Source: a virus
Direction: 5' to 3' (one strand)
DNA length: 39,236 bases
IMG/VR virus record: IMGVR_UViG_3300034108_001023
Coordinates: 1-39,236 of that record
Below the pieces are notes generated by a model. That model did not search any database. It was given only the letters and a program-made list of their open reading frames with translations, and had not been told where the DNA came from. Of this stretch, positions 22,162 through 31,660 are shown in pieces. The translations under genes were made by a program, and so were the position numbers. The stretch's first letter is position 1. Every line of letters begins with the position of its first letter.

Positions 22162-25100
22162 TGCTTAACCTTCTTTCGGATGATGCGTTGCGCCTCGTCA
22201 AGGCTAGCCGCGATGCCGATCAGGCTGCCGGCGGGGCCGTAGAGGCGGAGACTGCCCTTGGCCTTGCCTGGGAGCGCACGGTAGCCACCGGGGAAGCTGT
22301 AGGCACCGGGCATGGCAGAGTCGGGGGAGGGCATAAAGGCAAACTGGCTAGGATCGCCATACACCGGGTTCTTTACAAACACCGTGTTGCCTACGCTCAC
22401 AGACTCAGAGCCACCGATGACTGGCTGGTCGGTGCGCTTGTCGTAGAAGTAGGCGTGCTCCTTCGGGTCCATTCCGACCGGCACGTAGTTCTCCAAGTCA
22501 CCCGGTATGGATCGGTCGGCCATGATCTTTCCGTCGACCGTTGCCACTGGGAACTTGGCGGACTTGCCCTCGTAGATCCGCTGCACGCCGGGTTTAACCA
22601 CGAACTTCGGGTTCTGCAAGCGGGTCACTGTATCGTATCCGATCACCTTGCCGGGTCCACCAGCAGCGCCATCGGGCTCGTGCACAGCAACCACATACTT
22701 GCCGGTTCTCAGGAAGGCCGGAATGTCGATGCGTGCGGCTACCTGAGTACCCGGCTTAATGCTTCTGGCAGCGCCAAACTTTGCCTTTTTCTCAGAGCTC
22801 AGAGCGTCGACAGCCTCGGCGTCGGTAGGTGGGTTGGCGAAGTCCTGATTGCGGCCGATGTCGCGCTGGATTGTTTCCGGCATATACCGGATATCCTCCG
22901 AGGTAGCCTTGAACCGCTGCGAGAGGGGGATGACGTTGCCGGCGTTGTCCTTGGTGATCGCATCAACCAGTTTGACCTGGCTTGAATCTGCGACGTAGTA
23001 GATACGTTCGTTGCCGGGTAGTTGAACAATGCCAGCCTTGGTGGGCTGATTTTCCGCACTGAACCCAGACATCACTTGCCCAAGCGTTTGCGGTGTAGCT
23101 TGGAATACGGGAGCCCCTTCAGGAATACGCAGGAAGACCCGCTTCACTTCGGGCACGGCCTTTGTCGAGGTCATCACCTTGGCCGCCTCAATAAAGCTGT
23201 CGGACAACCTTTTGTTGATAGGCTTCAGGTCTTTAGCGTAACCACGCAGCTCCTTAATGAACTCAGGAACGTCGTCAATGGAGCCCCAGTCGAACTCAGG
23301 CAGCATTCCATCATCCACCGAGCTGTAGCCCTTGGACGAGAAGTACTCCTGAGCAGCCACGTCCTCGTCGAACATACGCATTGCGTCGTTAGCAACACGC
23401 AGGCCGGCGTCCAATCGCACAGCCTCGTCACCAAGGCGCTTGGAATAGTTTTCAGCAGCCTTCTTGTCAGTGGTAAACGAGAACGCTTGGCGGGACACAC
23501 CCGAGGTCTCGCCGCGCATCCGCTTGTCGAACACGTTGAACCCACCCGTAGGCGTCCCGTGGTAGACAGGACCGATAGTGTACCCAGCCGCCTTCGCCGC
23601 CTCATCGACCATCCGCTGCGCGGTTACCGTGTCGCCCTTCTTCACCGCGGAGAGGTAGTCGGTGTCCGAGGCCGGCATATTCCGCACGCTGATTGCCGCG
23701 GCGATCTTCTTGGAGGGCACCGCCCACAGGTTCTCCGGATCGAACCGCTCGATCTCGGAAGCCTTCTTCAGGCGGATGGGATCCTCCATGCCGTCGTAGA
23801 GCGCACCGTACAGCCTGTAGCCCTTCTCAAACAGGTCCATGGCCTCGCGGTGGTCCTTGACGCCGCGGCCAGTAGCCATGTCGCCGGCAGGCATGAAGCG
23901 AGGCTGACCTGATTCACTCACCGACTTACGCATTTCGGGCGTAATATCAACGCGCCAAATGGTAGTTTTCTGTCCTTCTTTCCGAGCTTTTTGATACTCC
24001 GAGAAGTCAGCGTATTCAGTGGGCTTTCCTTGGCCTGTATTGACTTCGTTTTTCTTCACCTCGCTGCCCCATTGTTTCACGTACTTCTGAACCTCTGAAG
24101 GCAGGATCTTGTCGTAGAATCCCTTCATTCCTTCGCCGCCGACCTTGAGATCAAGACCACGCAATGTCATCCTGCCTCCACCAGACTGACCTTCTCCTTT
24201 GGCTATTTTATCGGCGATCTCTTTGCCGACGGCATCAGATACACGGCTTTGATTGATGCCTGTTTCAGAAAACAAGTCGGTTCCATTTTTGCCAACAACC
24301 GAAACATCATATTTGTCGGGTCCGACTCGACGATAATCAATGTAATCAACCTGTTTGCTAAGGTCGAACCGTTCTGCCTGAGTCTCTCCAGTAGTCCACC
24401 CAATCCATTCCTTTCCAGAAGCGACAGCATCGCGCAGCGCACGCTTGAACATCTGCAGCGACCAGTCTTTTCGGAACGGTGCGTCTGCAATGCCTTTGGC
24501 GATTCTTGAATCGTAGTTCTTCTTCAGCTTCTCAAGCGATCCTTCAACGTGGTGCACACCGCCATCAGGAGCCACAAGCCGGTACAGACCGTCTTTGACC
24601 TCAATGTGCATGACGCTAGGGAACTCGCCTTTAGCCACCAGATCACGGTACTGATACACTGGAACCTTCGACCAATCAGTTCCTTGGTCCTCAAGATATC
24701 CCTTTTCACGCGCCTGTTGATGGCGGTCAGACTGGATCTCCTCAATGAATAGACCCGGCTTTCCACTGTTGTCTGCACGCTCGTTGACCCGCATATGGGC
24801 AACGTAGTTTGGAATGTCTCTGAAATGAGTCGACGTGTACGGACTCGCATTGTCAGAGGTCAGCACCACCTCGCGGTAGTTCTCACCTCCCGGCAACTGA
24901 TACCTTGAATACTGCGCTTCGGTTCCAAGCTCTTGGCTTTCAAAGCGCAGCACTGCGTCTTCGTAGGCAGACCAGTCAGCGTTTGATCGCGTTCGCTGGG
25001 CTCTGCGTTCAAGGCGGTCGACCTCGTCCTGCGTGATCGACTTGCCTTCTATGCCGGAGGTTACTTCCTCAAACTTGACTTGGCCTTCGTTCTTGAGGTG

Positions 25101-28100
25101 CTCAATGATCTTCTCCTTCGGAACCTTGCCACCATTCTCCTTGGCGATGCGCTCGACGGCCTGAGCAAACCCAGTCCATTTCAGCTCCTCTGGTTTGACT
25201 CCGCTTCCTTTTCCGGGATCAACGGAGGCAAGCACCTGTTGAGGTGAAGCAACCTTTGGCAACTTAGCGTTAACAACTTCTTCCAGCTTGCTATAGAAGC
25301 CTTGCTGGTCGGAGGGCATGAAGCGCATATCGCCTTCGCCAACCACAAACTTCGGCATATTGGTCTGAACCTTCCGAGTGAATGCCGGTGGCTGTGTTTT
25401 TGATAAGAAATCGCGGAACACGTCCTTGATCATCGTCTTCTGAGGCAGTGTTCCGATTGCCTTGCCCGGTATCAGCGCTTCGTATGATGGATGCGGCTTA
25501 GCTCCGATGGTCTCAGCACGCACCGGCTCGGCACCGCTGAACTGAACCACGGCAACAACCTGCCCCGGCGTGAAGTCTTTGTTCTGCAGGTTGTAGTTCC
25601 TGAGCACGTCCTTCCAGCTCCTGATTCCTAGTGCCTTCTTGTTGTCGTGCGATCCAATTGTGCGCACCAGAAAGTCACGATCATTAAACGTGAGTCCTCT
25701 TTCAGATTGCTCTCCAGATCTCTCAAGCTGTGTGAGTCTTGCCCAATCTTCCAGACTGTTTATCTCCGGGACATCGATGCTTCTGCCCTCACCTCTGCGG
25801 TACTCAATCCACTGCTTGCGTGCGTTGCGGGCTATCTTGTCGAGCTTCTCCTTCAGCTTTGGATTCTGAGATATGGAGTCTGCCAATTCCTCACCAAACG
25901 CACGTGAGAACGCACGGCTGGATGCGCTGGACTCTGGACCACCAAGGACAACAAGTCCGATGCCATCGGTAGCCTTGATCTTGTCCATCACCTTGTCGGT
26001 CATCCCCGAGAACGTGCCGGCCCATGCGCCTTTGCCGGAAATTTCAGGCAGGAAAGGATAGCCCATTCCACCCATCAGCACGTCGACTTTGCGTCCAAGC
26101 TGGGTGACGTATGGACGCCCAGCATCCGCCCAGTCGGAAACGAACGCGAAACCGCTCTTGCCGCGCATTGCCTGACGCTGCTCATCAGTGACTGCCAGCT
26201 TGTCGATCAAGTCCGGCGGCATGAACCGGAACGTCCCGAGCATTTCACCGTCTCTAAGCATCGACGTGTCACCGGAGGCCACCTTCTTGGCGACCTCTGG
26301 CGACTCGGGAGTGATTACATCCCCCGCTTGTCGAACCGTCCCGAGTTCTTGCCGGCCTTCTTCTCGGCCTTGCGTGCGACCGAGAGCGCTATCGCCACGG
26401 CCTGCTTCTGCGGTTTGCCGGCCTTCATTTCGCGGGACACGTTGCTGCTGATCGACTTCTGGCTGTAGCTTTGCTTGAGTGGCATCTGCTTTCCTTTCTG
26501 CTTGGGTTTGTGTGTCGTAGATTCCGATGAGCTTTCCATCGGGACCGTAGAGCTTGTGCTTGGCACCGCTGATGATGCGGTAGCCCTCGTCGGAGTTGAT
26601 GACCGACTTGTCGCCGATGGTCTCGGCAGGCATCCAGCGCTGCTTCGAGAGCTGGTAGGCTTCCTCGGAGAACTTCGCCTTGAAGTCCATCGGAGACATC
26701 GAGCCAACACGATCCAGCCGGAAGCTGCGAACGAACTTGCTTCCGCCTTTCTCAGCAGCGCCAACAAAGTCGCCAAGGAACTTTGCCTTCTCGACTCCGA
26801 ATATCTCAGCAGATCGGCGAGCGCCTTCCTTCTGGTCGAGGTTGGTAAAGTACCTCGCCAGATCGGTCATAAACCCATCTGTGTTGCTCCACAGGCCTCC
26901 AATGCTGCCATCCTTCTTCAGCAGCTTGCTGAGTTCGTTTCGGACCTTGGTGATGTCGATGGCGTTTACCACCGGGTTGTCTGCCTTTGTGATCTTGAAG
27001 CTGTACGGAGAGAACTCCCGTTCGCTGACTCGGATGCCGCTGTCGTACTTCGGAGAGTACTTCTTGGTGAGCTTGTTCCTCACCCGTTTAAGTGCTGCGA
27101 AGTAGGTGACGAACAGGCTGTTGCCGTTCTCGATTGCCAGATTGGTGCCTCGGATTAAGTCCTTCATCCGGGAGCTAATCGTCTGCGACTGCTCAATGGC
27201 ACTAAGTTGCTCTGGGCTGTACCTGCCAAGCACTTCTCCATCAACAAGCCGAGCACCGGGCACTTTTTCAACAATCGACCGTAGCGACGTGACATCTCTG
27301 TCGTCGCGTGCTCGGATCTCTTCGCTGGAAAGGTTCCTGATGCTGCCATCGGGCATCTGCTCGGCCAATCCAAGGTCGACCAGTTCCTTTGCTGCCAACG
27401 GGTTGGAAACGTCCTCCGGCTTCAGCACGCGGCCACCGCGGCTGTCATCGAGCATGATCTTCTCGTCCAGCTTGCGACGGGCACGCACCAAGTCGCGCAG
27501 CATGGCGTTCACCTGAGGCGATGCCTGCTTGAGATCCGGAAACAGGACTGAGTCAGTCGGCTTCACGCCAAACGTGCGCTCAATCGACGCAGCAGCGTTT
27601 GCGATGGCCTTGCTGGCGTTCTGCGTCAGTGCGGCATCCAGAAGCTGTCTGGTGAGGCCTGAGAAGCCTTTCAGCATTGCGTCCGGCTTCTGACCAGCAA
27701 TCAGTGCTGCAAAGTGTTCAGCAGCCAGCTCCGAGGCAATGTAGTCGGCCTTCTTGTTGATCGTGTCGAACTGGGCAAGTTCTGCTGCACGCTGCGGACT
27801 GCCTGCGGACAGCTTGTCTCGGTACTCGTTGAACCGAGCCTCAATTTCGGCATCATTGAAAGCGCCGTCGGACAGTTTACGGATGACGTCGCCTTCCTGA
27901 ATCCAGCGTCCGACAAGAGCGTTCTTGATCTCAGTTGCACCGCCTGCGAGCTGCTCGCTCTTTTCGAGAGCGTGGAACAGCTCGTGGCCGAGAGTGTACA
28001 ACGGGCTGTCGCCTTTGCCTTTTCCAAGGATGTCGGCATTGATGACGATGGTCGGGCGGTCTCCAATCTCAACCTGAACACCACGGGCACGGCCCTTGTA

Positions 28101-29456
28101 CTGATCAACAAAGTCAGTGTCTGAAAGGTACTTTACGTCAACATCGCCAAACCGACCTTTGACCAGTCCTTCGACGTCCATCAGCGCCGAGGCCGTATCG
28201 ACGCCGTGTTGGTCTCTGACACGCTCAAACAGCGCCTTGGTCGTCGGGTCCTGCTGGGCGTCGATGAATCGTCCTAGGTCGCCGGCACGGGCTTCCTTAG
28301 CGGCAGCGCCTGTGAGCTTCTGGTACATCCGGCCACCGAGAGCACCGGCAGAACCTTGAACACCGCCAGAACCGAGACCTGCAGCAGCACCCTCTTCACC
28401 GCCGGACAAAAAGCCCAAGCCTGTACCAACTGCAGCGCCTTCGATTCCTCCGGCAATACCCCTGAGTGAGGCATCCAGTGCAGCGTCACCGCCGTACTGC
28501 CCGACCACACCAAGCATACGCTGGCGCAGGTTAGCCCCCGGTGCAGCGCCAATGGCTTCCAGCGGTCCAACACGGGAAGGCTGGGTCATCAGGTTCTCGC
28601 CGGCCCGGGTCAGGGCCTCGCCGGCCTCGCGTGCGGTACGGATACCGGCAGGTATGGCAGCGAAGGCAGCAGCCTCCGGAGCAATTCCAAGAGCGCCGGC
28701 AACACCGGCTGTGGAAGCTGCGGTGCGAAGCGCTTCTGGCGTCATTCCAAGCGCTTCCGCTGTCATACGCTCGGCAGCACCGGCAAAGCGTTCCAGAGGC
28801 CTTGCAGCGCCAGCAACGGCACGTCCTGCGAGCTGGGTTCCTTTACCGACTGCACGGGTGGCGAGTTTGCCTGCGCCTAGGATTTCACCAACACCGGGTA
28901 CGAATAGTGTCGGGTCGAGAATCATTGAGACTCCCTGCACGTACTCCGGATTGGTGTACTCGGGCGGAACAATCAGTCCTTCTTCACCACGCTCCAGACG
29001 GGCGCTGGTGTTGGCAAAGTCTCGCGCCTCAAGGAATTGCTGGTAGCGAGACTCGGGCGTTCCACTGCCTGCAACCAGATCCTTGAACTTGAACAACGGT
29101 GACGATGGGTCCTGCGATTGAGCAGCAAGCCCGTAGAGCTGCCGGGTGCCTTGAGCCGCGCCCTCGATGTAGTTGAGCGGATTGATTACGGCACCTTGGG
29201 CTCCCTCGGAGATCGCGCCACCGATCATGTTGGCTGCAGCATCCACCGACTGCGCGATGGTGTTGATCCAGTCGGTCTGCTTGGTCCTGGCGTACTCCTC
29301 GTACTTCAGGTAGTCTGCCTGCGTTGGCGTGAAAGCAGGGTCCTGCATTGCCAGCGAGATGTCCTCGCCGGTAACCGGAGCATCCAGCAGGCTCTCGACG
29401 CTGTCTGCTGGTTCTGGGCCGAACAACAAGTCGATGTCTGCTTTGGATAGGGTCAT
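22158..29456 (-). CDS. Giant polyvalent protein (2432 aa) with metalloprotease and ADP-ribosyltransferase-like domains
   Basis: ATG at 29456 overlaps the upstream stop. The position is that of T7 gp16, the large internal virion (ejection) protein, but no T7-type transglycosylase is visible. Residues ~170-390 are Ala/Gly-rich helices that could insert in membranes. A zinc metalloprotease motif HELFH is at 491-495 with a downstream SELAAEH (E576/E580) as candidate third ligand. Polyvalent-protein domains follow: GGPESSASSRAF region (~1150-1370), PYTSTHF...NERADNSG with LFIEEIQSDRH and WTTGETQAERFDLSK (1539-1700), ADP-ribosyltransferase-like VYHGT...FSFTTDKKAAENY (1965-2003) and a DIPAFLRTGKY...HAYFYDKRTDQPV domain (~2230-2370). 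R-F/Y/W-M-P-type motifs stand at 940, 1077, 1378, 1853, 2190 and 2373, mostly between domains. It is probably injected with the DNA to modify host targets. Confidence 0.88.
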   Translation of the reverse strand: MTLSKADIDLLFGPEPADSVESLLDAPVTGEDISLAMQDPAFTPTQADYLKYEEYARTKQTDWINTIAQSVDAAANMIGGAISEGAQGAVINPLNYIEGAAQGTRQLYGLAAQSQDPSSPLFKFKDLVAGSGTPESRYQQFLEARDFANTSARLERGEEGLIVPPEYTNPEYVQGVSMILDPTLFVPGVGEILGAGKLATRAVGKGTQLAGRAVAGAARPLERFAGAAERMTAEALGMTPEALRTAASTAGVAGALGIAPEAAAFAAIPAGIRTAREAGEALTRAGENLMTQPSRVGPLEAIGAAPGANLRQRMLGVVGQYGGDAALDASLRGIAGGIEGAAVGTGLGFLSGGEEGAAAGLGSGGVQGSAGALGGRMYQKLTGAAAKEARAGDLGRFIDAQQDPTTKALFERVRDQHGVDTASALMDVEGLVKGRFGDVDVKYLSDTDFVDQYKGRARGVQVEIGDRPTIVINADILGKGKGDSPLYTLGHELFHALEKSEQLAGGATEIKNALVGRWIQEGDVIRKLSDGAFNDAEIEARFNEYRDKLSAGSPQRAAELAQFDTINKKADYIASELAAEHFAALIAGQKPDAMLKGFSGLTRQLLDAALTQNASKAIANAAASIERTFGVKPTDSVLFPDLKQASPQVNAMLRDLVRARRKLDEKIMLDDSRGGRVLKPEDVSNPLAAKELVDLGLAEQMPDGSIRNLSSEEIRARDDRDVTSLRSIVEKVPGARLVDGEVLGRYSPEQLSAIEQSQTISSRMKDLIRGTNLAIENGNSLFVTYFAALKRVRNKLTKKYSPKYDSGIRVSEREFSPYSFKITKADNPVVNAIDITKVRNELSKLLKKDGSIGGLWSNTDGFMTDLARYFTNLDQKEGARRSAEIFGVEKAKFLGDFVGAAEKGGSKFVRSFRLDRVGSMSPMDFKAKFSEEAYQLSKQRWMPAETIGDKSVINSDEGYRIISGAKHKLYGPDGKLIGIYDTQTQAERKADATQAKLQPEVDQQQRVPRNEGRQTAEAGRGDSALGRTQGREEGRQELGTVRQAGDVITPESPEVAKKVASGDTSMLRDGEMLGTFRFMPPDLIDKLAVTDEQRQAMRGKSGFAFVSDWADAGRPYVTQLGRKVDVLMGGMGYPFLPEISGKGAWAGTFSGMTDKVMDKIKATDGIGLVVLGGPESSASSRAFSRAFGEELADSISQNPKLKEKLDKIARNARKQWIEYRRGEGRSIDVPEINSLEDWARLTQLERSGEQSERGLTFNDRDFLVRTIGSHDNKKALGIRSWKDVLRNYNLQNKDFTPGQVVAVVQFSGAEPVRAETIGAKPHPSYEALIPGKAIGTLPQKTMIKDVFRDFLSKTQPPAFTRKVQTNMPKFVVGEGDMRFMPSDQQGFYSKLEEVVNAKLPKVASPQQVLASVDPGKGSGVKPEELKWTGFAQAVERIAKENGGKVPKEKIIEHLKNEGQVKFEEVTSGIEGKSITQDEVDRLERRAQRTRSNADWSAYEDAVLRFESQELGTEAQYSRYQLPGGENYREVVLTSDNASPYTSTHFRDIPNYVAHMRVNERADNSGKPGLFIEEIQSDRHQQAREKGYLEDQGTDWSKVPVYQYRDLVAKGEFPSVMHIEVKDGLYRLVAPDGGVHHVEGSLEKLKKNYDSRIAKGIADAPFRKDWSLQMFKRALRDAVASGKEWIGWTTGETQAERFDLSKQVDYIDYRRVGPDKYDVSVVGKNGTDLFSETGINQSRVSDAVGKEIADKIAKGEGQSGGGRMTLRGLDLKVGGEGMKGFYDKILPSEVQKYVKQWGSEVKKNEVNTGQGKPTEYADFSEYQKARKEGQKTTIWRVDITPEMRKSVSESGQPRFMPAGDMATGRGVKDHREAMDLFEKGYRLYGALYDGMEDPIRLKKASEIERFDPENLWAVPSKKIAAAISVRNMPASDTDYLSAVKKGDTVTAQRMVDEAAKAAGYTIGPVYHGTPTGGFNVFDKRMRGETSGVSRQAFSFTTDKKAAENYSKRLGDEAVRLDAGLRVANDAMRMFDEDVAAQEYFSSKGYSSVDDGMLPEFDWGSIDDVPEFIKELRGYAKDLKPINKRLSDSFIEAAKVMTSTKAVPEVKRVFLRIPEGAPVFQATPQTLGQVMSGFSAENQPTKAGIVQLPGNERIYYVADSSQVKLVDAITKDNAGNVIPLSQRFKATSEDIRYMPETIQRDIGRNQDFANPPTDAEAVDALSSEKKAKFGAARSIKPGTQVAARIDIPAFLRTGKYVVAVHEPDGAAGGPGKVIGYDTVTRLQNPKFVVKPGVQRIYEGKSAKFPVATVDGKIMADRSIPGDLENYVPVGMDPKEHAYFYDKRTDQPVIGGSESVSVGNTVFVKNPVYGDPSQFAFMPSPDSAMPGAYSFPGGYRALPGKAKGSLRLYGPAGSLIGIAASLDEAQRIIRKKVKQ

Positions 29457-31234
29457 TTGAGGGATTCGATTTGTTGAACGGCCTGCTGCTTGGTGATGGC
29501 TCCTGAAGCCTGGCGGGCTCGGATGGCGGCAACACGGGGGTCAGAGAGCAGTGGTGAGCGTGTCTGTCCGCTGCTGATTTGGTTCACGTAATCATCAGCG
29601 TTTTGACCAGCTTTTTTCATCGTATTGTTCATGGCATCAATACGCATCAGTTCTTTTTGCTTCACCACTTTTTCGCTGTCTCCAGCAATTGGGAAATACT
29701 GCTTTTCAGCCGCTGGGTATTCATCCGGTGAAATAACAGCACCAGAGCGATCTCTAAGGAAGTTTTCAATCCAAGCGTCACGCGCTGCCTCGTATGACTT
29801 GCGAGAATCGGTCTTCAACCGTTCAGGCATGAATCCGAATTCAGTCAAAGACCTTGGAGAGTATCCAGACTTGAAAACGCTATTGATCGTCTCGTTGTTC
29901 AATTTCATGCCGGCAGCAAATGCTGCTGACTTGCCTTGCGCTTCAGTCAACGGTTTGCCCTCGACCATCTTGGGCGCAGGCAGAATGTCGACCTTGCCGT
30001 CAGCACGCACCACGGTGATGCCACCGGGCAGGGTCTGGGTGTCGATTTGGATGGGTTTCTGTTGTCCAGCAATCTCAAGCACGCGATCAAGACCGGCAAA
30101 CACCTCTGGTCGCATACCCTGCTGGGCAGCGTACTGAGCGATATTCCTGCGCAAGTTTTCGTAAGGCACAGCCTCGGTGCGAGTGGTCTGGCCTTGCACC
30201 TCAATTGGAGGCAGGAACTGTGCTGCAGGCTGTTGAGCTGCAGGCTGTGTAGTAAACTGCTCCCGCGTCGGCATGGTCGGCTGTGGAGCCTGAGCACGCT
30301 GAAGCTGCGCTTGAAGCACTTGCTGTTGCCTTTGGGCATCCAGAATGCGTCCAACGGCTTGTTTTGGGTTTTCTGTGATGGTCGCCATCGACACGCCCAT
30401 TCCTCCGCCAATGCCACCTTGAAGCGATGGAATGCGGAACTGCTGTGGGCGCTCGACCAACATTGGTTGAAGTTTTGCCAACTGGGCTTGGATGGCTTGT
30501 GTGTCGCTAGGTGCAACACTGGACTGTTGGCGATAGCGCTCCAGTGCCTGCATATAGCCCTGCTGGTCGAATACAGGAGCCGTAGGCGGCATAGTAGCTG
30601 GTTGCACCGGACCAACCGGCTGCAGCATCTCGGTGGTCGGCTCGGTGACGGTCTGCGTGGTCGGCATCGTCAGTCCATAGCGCATCAGTTCACCGAGCTG
30701 TTGCGTGGTCTCGTACTGACCGCGGGCTTGAGCAATCTGCAGATCTTGCAGTTCTCGAGCTCTTCCCTGCTGCTGATCAGTCCGGTACTGGTTCAGCACC
30801 ATCACGGCGTCTCCAAGAGCCGCCTTCTTCTTGGCAAGGCTCATGTCCGGGAACTTCTCACCGAGCGCTGAGAACTTGTTAAGCATCTCCCGGTCGGCCT
30901 GCACCTGCTGGGTGTACCGCGGGATGTCCTGCTCGGTGACGCCCTGGGGGAGCGCCCCGGTCTCCATGTACTGCTGAATGGCAAGGTACTTGGGGTCCGA
31001 AGCCAACTGCTGCTGCATCAGCCCGGAGACAGTCTCCCAGCTCTGCGTGGCAGCCTCGGTCTCGGCCTTCTTGGTGCGGTACTGCTCAATAGCCTTCCCG
31101 AGGCCCTGGCCCATGGCAGCAATGCCCATCGCCAGGTTGCGCCCGGGGGCTGTTGCGGCCTCCATGTAGCCAGGAGGCAGCGGGCCGGTGTCGCCGCGTC
31201 CGGTGTATGGTGTGGAATAGCCGTAAGTTGCCAT
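29453..31234 (-). CDS. Internal virion / ejection protein (gp15 position), Gln-rich
   Basis: The protein has 593 residues from ATG 31234 and is coupled to the giant gene by ATGA. It is strongly Gln/Ala-rich and helical (LMQQQLASDPKYLAIQQYMET, LQDLQIAQARGQYETTQQLGEL, QQQVLQAQLQRAQ). A Pro/Thr-rich linker region lies around 195-360, and a structured C-terminal third carries GGITVVRADGKVDIL. It sits immediately before the giant gene, matching the gp15-gp16 pair of T7 internal proteins. A role in the ejected core is inferred from this synteny and composition; sequence similarity to T7 gp15 is not evident. Confidence 0.65.
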   Translation of the reverse strand: MATYGYSTPYTGRGDTGPLPPGYMEAATAPGRNLAMGIAAMGQGLGKAIEQYRTKKAETEAATQSWETVSGLMQQQLASDPKYLAIQQYMETGALPQGVTEQDIPRYTQQVQADREMLNKFSALGEKFPDMSLAKKKAALGDAVMVLNQYRTDQQQGRARELQDLQIAQARGQYETTQQLGELMRYGLTMPTTQTVTEPTTEMLQPVGPVQPATMPPTAPVFDQQGYMQALERYRQQSSVAPSDTQAIQAQLAKLQPMLVERPQQFRIPSLQGGIGGGMGVSMATITENPKQAVGRILDAQRQQQVLQAQLQRAQAPQPTMPTREQFTTQPAAQQPAAQFLPPIEVQGQTTRTEAVPYENLRRNIAQYAAQQGMRPEVFAGLDRVLEIAGQQKPIQIDTQTLPGGITVVRADGKVDILPAPKMVEGKPLTEAQGKSAAFAAGMKLNNETINSVFKSGYSPRSLTEFGFMPERLKTDSRKSYEAARDAWIENFLRDRSGAVISPDEYPAAEKQYFPIAGDSEKVVKQKELMRIDAMNNTMKKAGQNADDYVNQISSGQTRSPLLSDPRVAAIRARQASGAITKQQAVQQIESLK

Positions 31235-31237
31235 AGA

Positions 31238-31660
31238 TTAGCTGTGTTGAGAGTGATACGCGAACTCGCGCAGTTTCAAGCTGATAGCCCTCATGTGCTT
31301 GTATCCCCCAATGATCCAAGCCACTTGGATGATCATGTCGTTACCACAGAGCCGTAAGACATCTGATGTCTGACGCTTCCACTCCTCGTCTGACTTCTCC
31401 CAGGCAACCGAGTCGGCGTAGGTGCTGGTGATCTGCGCGATGACGGGCTGCAGCCGGAACCAGTTCTCAATGTAGAACGGGGTCGAGTAGAGGCTGTTGG
31501 CCTGCATCATCACGTCAAGGAAGGCCTCTGGAGTGAACGGAACATCTCCGTCGACTAGGTCGTCGATGGCGTGGCAGTAGGCATGGAATGCCGTGATGAA
31601 CACCACAGCGTTATGGTTTCCACCGGCTGCGTCGAAGTAGAGTTGGCCGAGTTTGTTCAC
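31238..31660 (-). CDS. Conserved tail-region protein of unknown function (140 aa)
   Basis: GTG at 31660 overlaps the upstream stop by four bases (GTGA). An upstream in-frame start at 31705 would overlap further and is less likely. The protein is helical with FHAYCHAIDDLVDGD, PFYIENWFRLQPVIAQI, DEEWKRQTSDVLRLCGNDM and GGYKHMRAISLKLREFAY. This reads as a compact conserved helical protein encoded in podovirus tail modules. The function is unknown. Confidence 0.6.
   Translation of the reverse strand: MNKLGQLYFDAAGGNHNAVVFITAFHAYCHAIDDLVDGDVPFTPEAFLDVMMQANSLYSTPFYIENWFRLQPVIAQITSTYADSVAWEKSDEEWKRQTSDVLRLCGNDMIIQVAWIIGGYKHMRAISLKLREFAYHSQHS

Noticed and set aside
23022-23912. Long plus-strand reading opposite the giant gene (296 codons)
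   Set aside because: It lies antisense to a clearly coding protein with recognisable domains, has biased low-complexity composition, and no family resemblance. GC-rich antisense frames open by chance.
22158-29456. T7 gp16-like lytic transglycosylase in the N-terminus of the giant protein
   Set aside because: No SLT-type ES(G/S)xN...GLMQ pattern is visible in the first few hundred residues. The only peptidoglycan enzyme seen is the small endolysin at 20049-20378.
30200-30800. Gln-rich repeats in the gp15-position gene as a DNA tandem repeat or CRISPR-like array
   Set aside because: The repetition is at amino-acid composition level only; no regular repeat-spacer spacing exists in the DNA.
31238-31660. 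DDLVDGD as a terpene-synthase-like metal-binding motif
   Set aside because: The short acidic run resembles DDxxD, but the second metal motif and the size of such enzymes are absent, and the context is a tail module.
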